A model generated the notes under the pieces. That model made no database searches, was not told the DNA's origin, and saw nothing but the letters and a program-made list of their open reading frames with translations. A stretch of DNA of 64,000 bases from Blastobasis lacticolella (lineage: Eukaryota; Arthropoda; Insecta; Lepidoptera; Blastobasidae). Both the position numbers and the translations under genes were made by a program. The stretch lies in assembly GCA_905147135.1 (NCBI GenBank), contig LR990044.1:16000122-16064121 (forward strand), written 5' to 3'. Below, one piece after another: positions 59,901 to 64,000 of this stretch (the first letter of the stretch is position 1; every line of letters starts with the position of its first letter).

Positions 59901-62900
59901 TCGTATCTTGTTAAGGTTCCTACGAGGTATTATTATTATTAGATTACTATATAGTAGATACTTACTTTAGCAACGAAGCCAAAGAAGCAAATTATAATAG
60001 TAGCAAATAACAGATTCAAAAATATAATTTTGTTATAGATCTCGTCCAAGTCCTTACATAATCTGAAACCATAGACTTAAATATTAATTTTGCCAGTTGA
60101 ATATTTCGTAAATTACTGAAAGAGTGAATATATTAATTTCTTGCGGATAAAATTAAGTTTCAAAAGTTTGTGCTTACATCAACAAATCTGAATGTTTTTC
60201 TATGAAGATATTTATATTAATTTTGTTTCCAAAGTCATGTCTTGTTGTTTGTTTGATACATCTATTTGCAGTCTCGGGTTGTATGCGTGTCAAATCCTCT
60301 TGTAGAAGCAAAAATTGTACGCTTATTAATGCGCAAAAGGCTATCAAAAGGAACTCAGCGCCTAAATATACAAAAACTAGAAGGAACACTGAAACAAATA
60401 TTTATTTTAACAATATCGACTTCCCAAATATCGTCGTGGTACTGCGCTGCTACAATATACATGGCCCCACAAGATACCTAAAATAAATTAATATGCTTGG
60501 ACAACTTCACGCAGCGCCATCTAGCCCCAAAGTAACCAAAGGTTATGTTATCGGTGTTAGATAACTGATAAACTACGTTACCTAAACCGTATAGTAATAT
60601 TTTTGCAGACCACTCTCCTGGCAACTGCGGGTAGTATCGTTTTGTTGACAATTAACGACCCTAAAATAATAAATCATCTATCCCATATATTTATTTATCA
60701 AAGTTAAAAACTTGATATACCTAGGAAATAGGAAATATTCCCATTATGTTGACTGTGATCCAGGATTTGGCAGATCGGTACTTACAGTAGAGCGACTACC
60801 ATCTGACTTCCGTGACGCTGTTAACAGACTGTCATCTGAATCCTACCACCTGATAATAGCATATTGTAGGTATTGGTAACATTGCGAACCTGCCTGCCAA
60901 GCGTCGAGATAGCAATACTGACGTGGTGGAGGCTCAAGTCTAACAGCTGTGGCTCGTTATGTACTTGTAATGTAATTTTGCTAGTAATTTTGTGTTATTA
61001 TACCTTTGATGTTATTTTCTAGCAACGTAATATGATTTAATTCTAGATATTTCTACAAGATGGCGCTAGTAGGTAGTATCAACGCATTGGGGACGGTATT
61101 CACTGACGAATTTTTGCTTTGCGAATTATGAGCTATAACTTCATCACAATTTTTTCTAGTTTTCTTAAAAACTTCAACGAAAGAAAGTTTTTATCAATAA
61201 ACTTAATTGTCAGAAAAATTATTTCCCATGATTTCCATTTTTTGCATGAATGTTGTGAATATTCGTGAATGTTGCTTTAATTTTGGGAACAGGCATGGAA
61301 CAAACGGCCTGTAATGAAGACCACTCGGGAAAACTGATTATATACACTTTGACTTTTCCCAAAATCAAAGTAACATTTCCTAGAATATGTTTTTCGGACT
61401 ATCTCTTGATCATCTCTTGGTGATATCCACTGTGCATGAGTGGTTTTCAGTGGTTGGATGAAGTTTTTTTTGCGGAGTCTATTGAAATGCTAAAGATCCA
61501 GTGTATTAAAGAGTTGTGTTGAAAAAGAAGAAAATCAGGTATCAAATAGAGCGTCGGTGGCCGAACGGTTAGAGTATACGACTCGTAAGCCAGAGGTCCC
61601 AGGATCGAATCCCGCTCCGGCCATGTACCAATGACTGTTTTCTGAGTTATGTACATTAGTTGAATACTAACCGATGCTCTTACGGTGAGGGAAAACAGCG
61701 TGATGGAACCTGCACATTCAGGCGACTGGATGTGTAACCATGATCCAATCTGGTCAGTTTCCCTTGTTAGCAGGGTCATGGAGGTCAGACGGCAGTCGCT
61801 CCACTGTAATTACCTGACCTGCCAAATCCTGGATCATGGTCAAGGCGGACCCCGGGCCCTCGTGCGCGAGAGCACAACCGGGACATTAACGCCAAGATGA
61901 TGATGATGATGTTGAAAAAGAAGAAAATCATAATTATGTACTTTTATTGAAAGGGGGTCAGGTGGAGCTTAGGGATCAGCATGGCCGAAGCAGTTCTATC
62001 AGCGCTAGCAACGATTTAGTCTATGTTCTATTTTGTTTTTTATTGTTCTCCACTTCTTGAGGGGAACTTATATGCTTGTTACTTTTGATTTCTTATTTAG
62101 TTACGGGTTCTGAAACAGTACAGTGCTACTAACCTATCTGACCCTGTGACCAAAACTAGAACTTCACTTTGCCATCAACAGTGACGCCGTCACCAGGTCA
62201 GATAAGTTTGTGGACCTGTAATAGCTTGTCTTCTGGTAGAGCTTGTCTAAGCTGAAATGACGCGCCCCACTACTTAATTAGTTGATTTCGATGTGTGAGT
62301 GCAAATATTAATAACGACACTTCATCTGTGTAGACTGCACCAATCGAACGATGCGTTTTGTGACGACCTGAGTGGTTCAGTGGTCAACATGCCGGTCTGC
62401 CATGCAAGAGGTCCTGGGTTCGATTCCCGGCCGGGCAGAAATTGAAATGATGAATTTTAATTTCTGGTAACAGTCTGGTAAGGGTCTGGGTGTTCTATGT
62501 ATAATAAGTATGTATTTAATAAAAGTATTAAGGTAGTTTATCAGTTATCTAGCACCCATAGCACAAGCTTTGCTTAGTTTGAGGGCTAGATGGCGCTGTG
62601 TGAATTTGTCCACGAATATTTATATTTATTTATTTATTTATTTGTCTCACCGGCAACTGATTGACCAATTACAACGGCTTTTGTATATGTATTGAGTCCA
62701 TATTTTAAATTTGCTTGTGTGCGTTAATGCGATAGTGGGGCGCGTCATTTTAGCTTAGACGAGCTCTATATGTGAGTAACAAAACTAAGTGCCTGTTTGG
62801 CCGCTGTACTGTAATCATCTTAAACAGAGGAGGTTTTTGTACATAGTGCAAATAGCTGTAGCAAGTAAAGGCGCAGGTTATTTGCGCGAGCAGTATATGT

Positions 62901-63497
62901 GTACACATAGCTGAACTGCCAACAACAGTGTCGCCGTCACCAGGTCAGATAAGTTTGTGGCACTGTAATAGCTTGTCTTCTGGTTTATGTGAGTGTGAAA
63001 ACTAAGTGCCAGTTTGGCCGCTGTACTATAATACTCTTAAACAGAAGAGATGCTTGTAAATGATGCAAGTAGCTGTAGCAAGTAAAGGCGCAAGATATTT
63101 GCGCGAGCAGTATATGTGTACATAGCGGAACGCCTTACCACCTTCCCACGGAGCATATAAACTGCGCAAGTGCCTCTACGTGCTCAAGCTACTTGCACCG
63201 TGTACAAGCGCCCTTAGGTACCGCTGTTGGAATGACTGATGGTGATATATTCGTGTACAAAAGCGACATCTACATTACTAAAGAACTTGTAACATGCTTG
63301 TAACTTACTTCCATAACCTTGAAATATGTAAATTATTACATATCTGAACCAAGAAACAGTTGGGTCGAACGGCAAACTGCACAGGAATGGCAAGAGAAGC
63401 TCACACTCCTGATTGAGGATAAATTTACGGAATAACGTCTCCAGAAATGGTACTATCATATACTGCATTGATCCGATGATATTTATCCAATAGAATA
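56915..63497 (-). CDS. Odorant receptor, C-terminal seven exons (5' end not seen)
   Basis: Insect odorant receptor, a seven-helix membrane subunit of a ligand-gated channel formed with Orco in olfactory neurons. - strand exons: 63497-63309, 60388-60178, 60062-59966, 59283-59179, 58598-58510, 57956-57890, 56971-56915. Donor and acceptor sites are canonical and all phases join, giving about 271 residues. Landmarks: LLLPFLCSLPFDPTVSWF and IIYIFQ (exon 1 seen), YLGAEFLLIAFCALISVQF (second), DLDEIYNKIIF (third), LPIYNLCYYGEMI (fourth), GIAYSAYKNQWYNG (fifth), LTSMKYTSITLTAFTT (sixth) and VISTTWSYFSL ending at TAA 56917-56915. These are classic lepidopteran receptor C-terminal motifs. About 130 N-terminal residues are missing: I found no exon for them between 63500 and 64000, so they lie beyond the window or are lost. 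Which receptor it is cannot be said. Confidence 0.85.
57322..57520. repeat. Block shared with intron 1 (8064-8270)
   Basis: Same orientation, about 200 bp, shared GAGAAGTAGAATGA, AAACTCTTTG and TTATTCTGCCTACTATAGAA. It lies in the last intron of the receptor gene. Confidence 0.7.
57667..57895. repeat. Block shared with intron 1 (11977-12165)
   Basis: Same orientation and same order as the previous pair. It ends at the receptor exon 57890-57956. Confidence 0.6.
58220..58345 (+). mobile_element. RTE-like LINE 3' tail
   Basis: CQNRSLWHSIVFAYPHGIQV and a stop, followed by TGTGTGTATGTATGG, match the usual end of a lepidopteran RTE element. Inserted in a receptor intron. A weaker relative is at 24385-24460 (phrase GTGTCTGCTTACCCC and a GTATGTATG run). 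Confidence 0.65.
59632..59835 (+). mobile_element. SINE family 2 copy
   Basis: Body match to 61550-61910 (AACCATGATCAAATCCGG and CATGGTCAAGGCGGACCTC). A short GGAGTCAGTGGCCCAATGG start replaces most of the tRNA-like head. Confidence 0.75.
60507..60582 (-). mobile_element. SINE family 1 fragment
   Basis: Contains GCGCCATCTAGCCCCAAAG and GTTAGATAACTGATAAACTA, the body end of family 1, in a receptor intron. Confidence 0.75.
60757..60850 (-). mobile_element. SINE family 2 fragment
   Basis: Reverse-complement match to the central body of family 2 (GATCCAGGATTTGGCAG and AGAGCGACTACCATCTGAC). Confidence 0.65.
60860..61549. other. Receptor intron DNA, little recognised
   Basis: A scrap at 60890-60935 (CTGCCTGCCAAGCGTCGAGA) comes from the GATGAT-tailed repeat family. 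The rest has no feature. Confidence 0.35.
61550..61910 (+). mobile_element. SINE family 2, full-length copy
   Basis: A complete tRNA-like head at 61552-61624 with GTGGCCGAACGGTTAGAG (A box) and GGATCGAATCC (B box) continues into the body and a GATGATGATGATG tail. It is the best copy in the window and shows the family is pol III-derived. Confidence 0.88.
61915..62361. other. Receptor intron with unit of the 62-63 kb repeats
   Basis: 62170-62235 (GTCACCAGGTCAGATAAGTT, TAGCTTGTCTTCTGG) is repeated at 62920-62985. 62236-62272 is inverted at 62731-62766. Confidence 0.6.
62362..62641 (+). mobile_element. SINE family 1, full-length copy
   Basis: tRNA-like head with CTGAGTGGTTCAGTGG and GGGTTCGATTCCCGG, body with GGGTGTTCTATGTATAATAA and GGGCTAGATGGCGCTG, and a TTTA-rich tail. 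It is the best copy of the family here. Confidence 0.88.
62770..63135 (+). repeat. Tandem repeat of about 215 bp, two units
   Basis: Units starting near 62770 and 62986 share AACTAAGTGCC-GTTTGGCCG, GCTGTAGCAAGTAAAGGCGC and GCGCGAGCAGTATATGTG. It is part of a larger repeat that also includes 62170-62272. Confidence 0.75.
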
Positions 63498-63582
63498 CTA
63501 AAAAAAGAACATTTGTTAAACGTAATATTATAATATACCTATAGGTATTTCGTAATACTGGAAACCTATTAATGATGAATAC

Positions 63583-63616
63583 GCATTGGAAGGATATGTA
63601 GACATCCTTCCAATGC
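63583..63616. repeat. Perfect 13-bp hairpin
   Basis: GCATTGGAAGGAT (63583-63595) and its exact complement (63604-63616) are separated by 8 bases. A second smaller hairpin with 10-bp arms is at 63911-63935. Confidence 0.7.
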
Positions 63617-63619
63617 TCC

Positions 63620-64000
63620 TTTTTCAAACAGAAACTACAAATCTATCATAAAAGAGCATTGAACATTTACTATGGAGAAAATCACCACCCACTTCCGCCA
63701 TTTTGAAAAAATATCGATTTTTCGGCCACTCATAAAACTTATGCCAATTGAAAGGAAACTTTAATATCTATCAATCACTATATTCAAAAATGTCGAAAAC
63801 GGTATATCTTGAGAGATATCGCAAATCAAAGATGTACATTATCTACCGACACCTTAGATCAAATAAACAAAAGATATCACATCAGCGCGTCAAAAACGGC
63901 CTCTTTCATTTATGCTTAAAAGCGATTTAAGCATAAAAGCACTCTCAGTCGCACGCGGGATCTCAAGCCAAAACATTGCCGAAGTGCTCCGTAAAAAAGT
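63620..64000. other. Window end, nothing assigned
   Basis: AT-rich. I searched it on the - strand for a receptor N-terminal exon and found none convincing. Confidence 0.35.

Noticed and set aside
61552..61624. A functional tRNA gene
   Set aside because: The A- and B-box region is tRNA-like but runs directly into a repeated SINE body with a GATGAT tail found elsewhere in the window.
62362..62437. A functional tRNA gene
   Set aside because: Same reason: it is the head of SINE family 1, present in several copies with the same body.
63510..63627. Extra N-terminal residues of the receptor (open frame to 63627)
   Set aside because: A strong acceptor (CTTTTTTTAG on the - strand) at 63498-63499 gives the right phase, and the extra residues do not look like a receptor helix.

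Overview
This is insect nuclear DNA, most likely from a moth or butterfly. It has many small exons with GT-AG introns, no bacterial-style operons, and repeat families of the kind seen in Lepidoptera: two tRNA-derived SINEs, RTE- and CR1-like LINE tails ending in GATGAT runs, a BEL/Pao element, a mariner of the DD37D type, and hAT and Harbinger derivatives. The order Lepidoptera is inferred from these families and from the odorant receptor, not from any marker gene.

The main gene is an animal-type (type I) fatty acid synthase paralogue on the + strand. By splice signals and reading phase I assembled 39 coding exons from an ATG at 1890 to a TAA at 56582-56584. All phases join, and the summed exon length of 7041 nt is a multiple of three, giving about 2346 residues. 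Domains run KS, AT, DH, pseudo-methyltransferase centre, ER, KR, ACP, TE. The reading frame is intact, but the KS HGTGT histidine reads Asn, the DH catalytic His reads Tyr and the KR glycine-rich motif is eroded, while the AT and TE catalytic residues remain. It looks like a pseudoenzyme or a strongly specialised synthase. Intron 17 uses a GC donor.

A second host gene lies tail-to-tail with it on the - strand (56915 to 63497 and beyond). It is the last seven exons of an odorant receptor, ending only about 330 bp from the synthase stop codon. Its 5' exons are not visible and probably lie past the window end.

The rest is mostly transposable-element sequence in two very long introns. Intron 1 (2046-17050) holds a dead DD37D mariner, SINEs, foldback elements, a Harbinger remnant, and a 3-kb element at 12838-15877 with terminal inverted repeats and an unclassified transposase-like gene. 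Intron 31 (38379-52936) is a nest. A LINE is interrupted by a 465-bp MITE and by a 2.6-kb element with 430-bp inverted arms. A BEL/Pao element (43677-50049, two LTR differences, 5-bp target duplication), a hAT-type MITE with an 8-bp target duplication and a second LINE follow. The distal part (56.6-64 kb) carries the receptor exons among SINEs and short tandem or inverted repeats. Two stretches there resemble two stretches of intron 1 in the same order.
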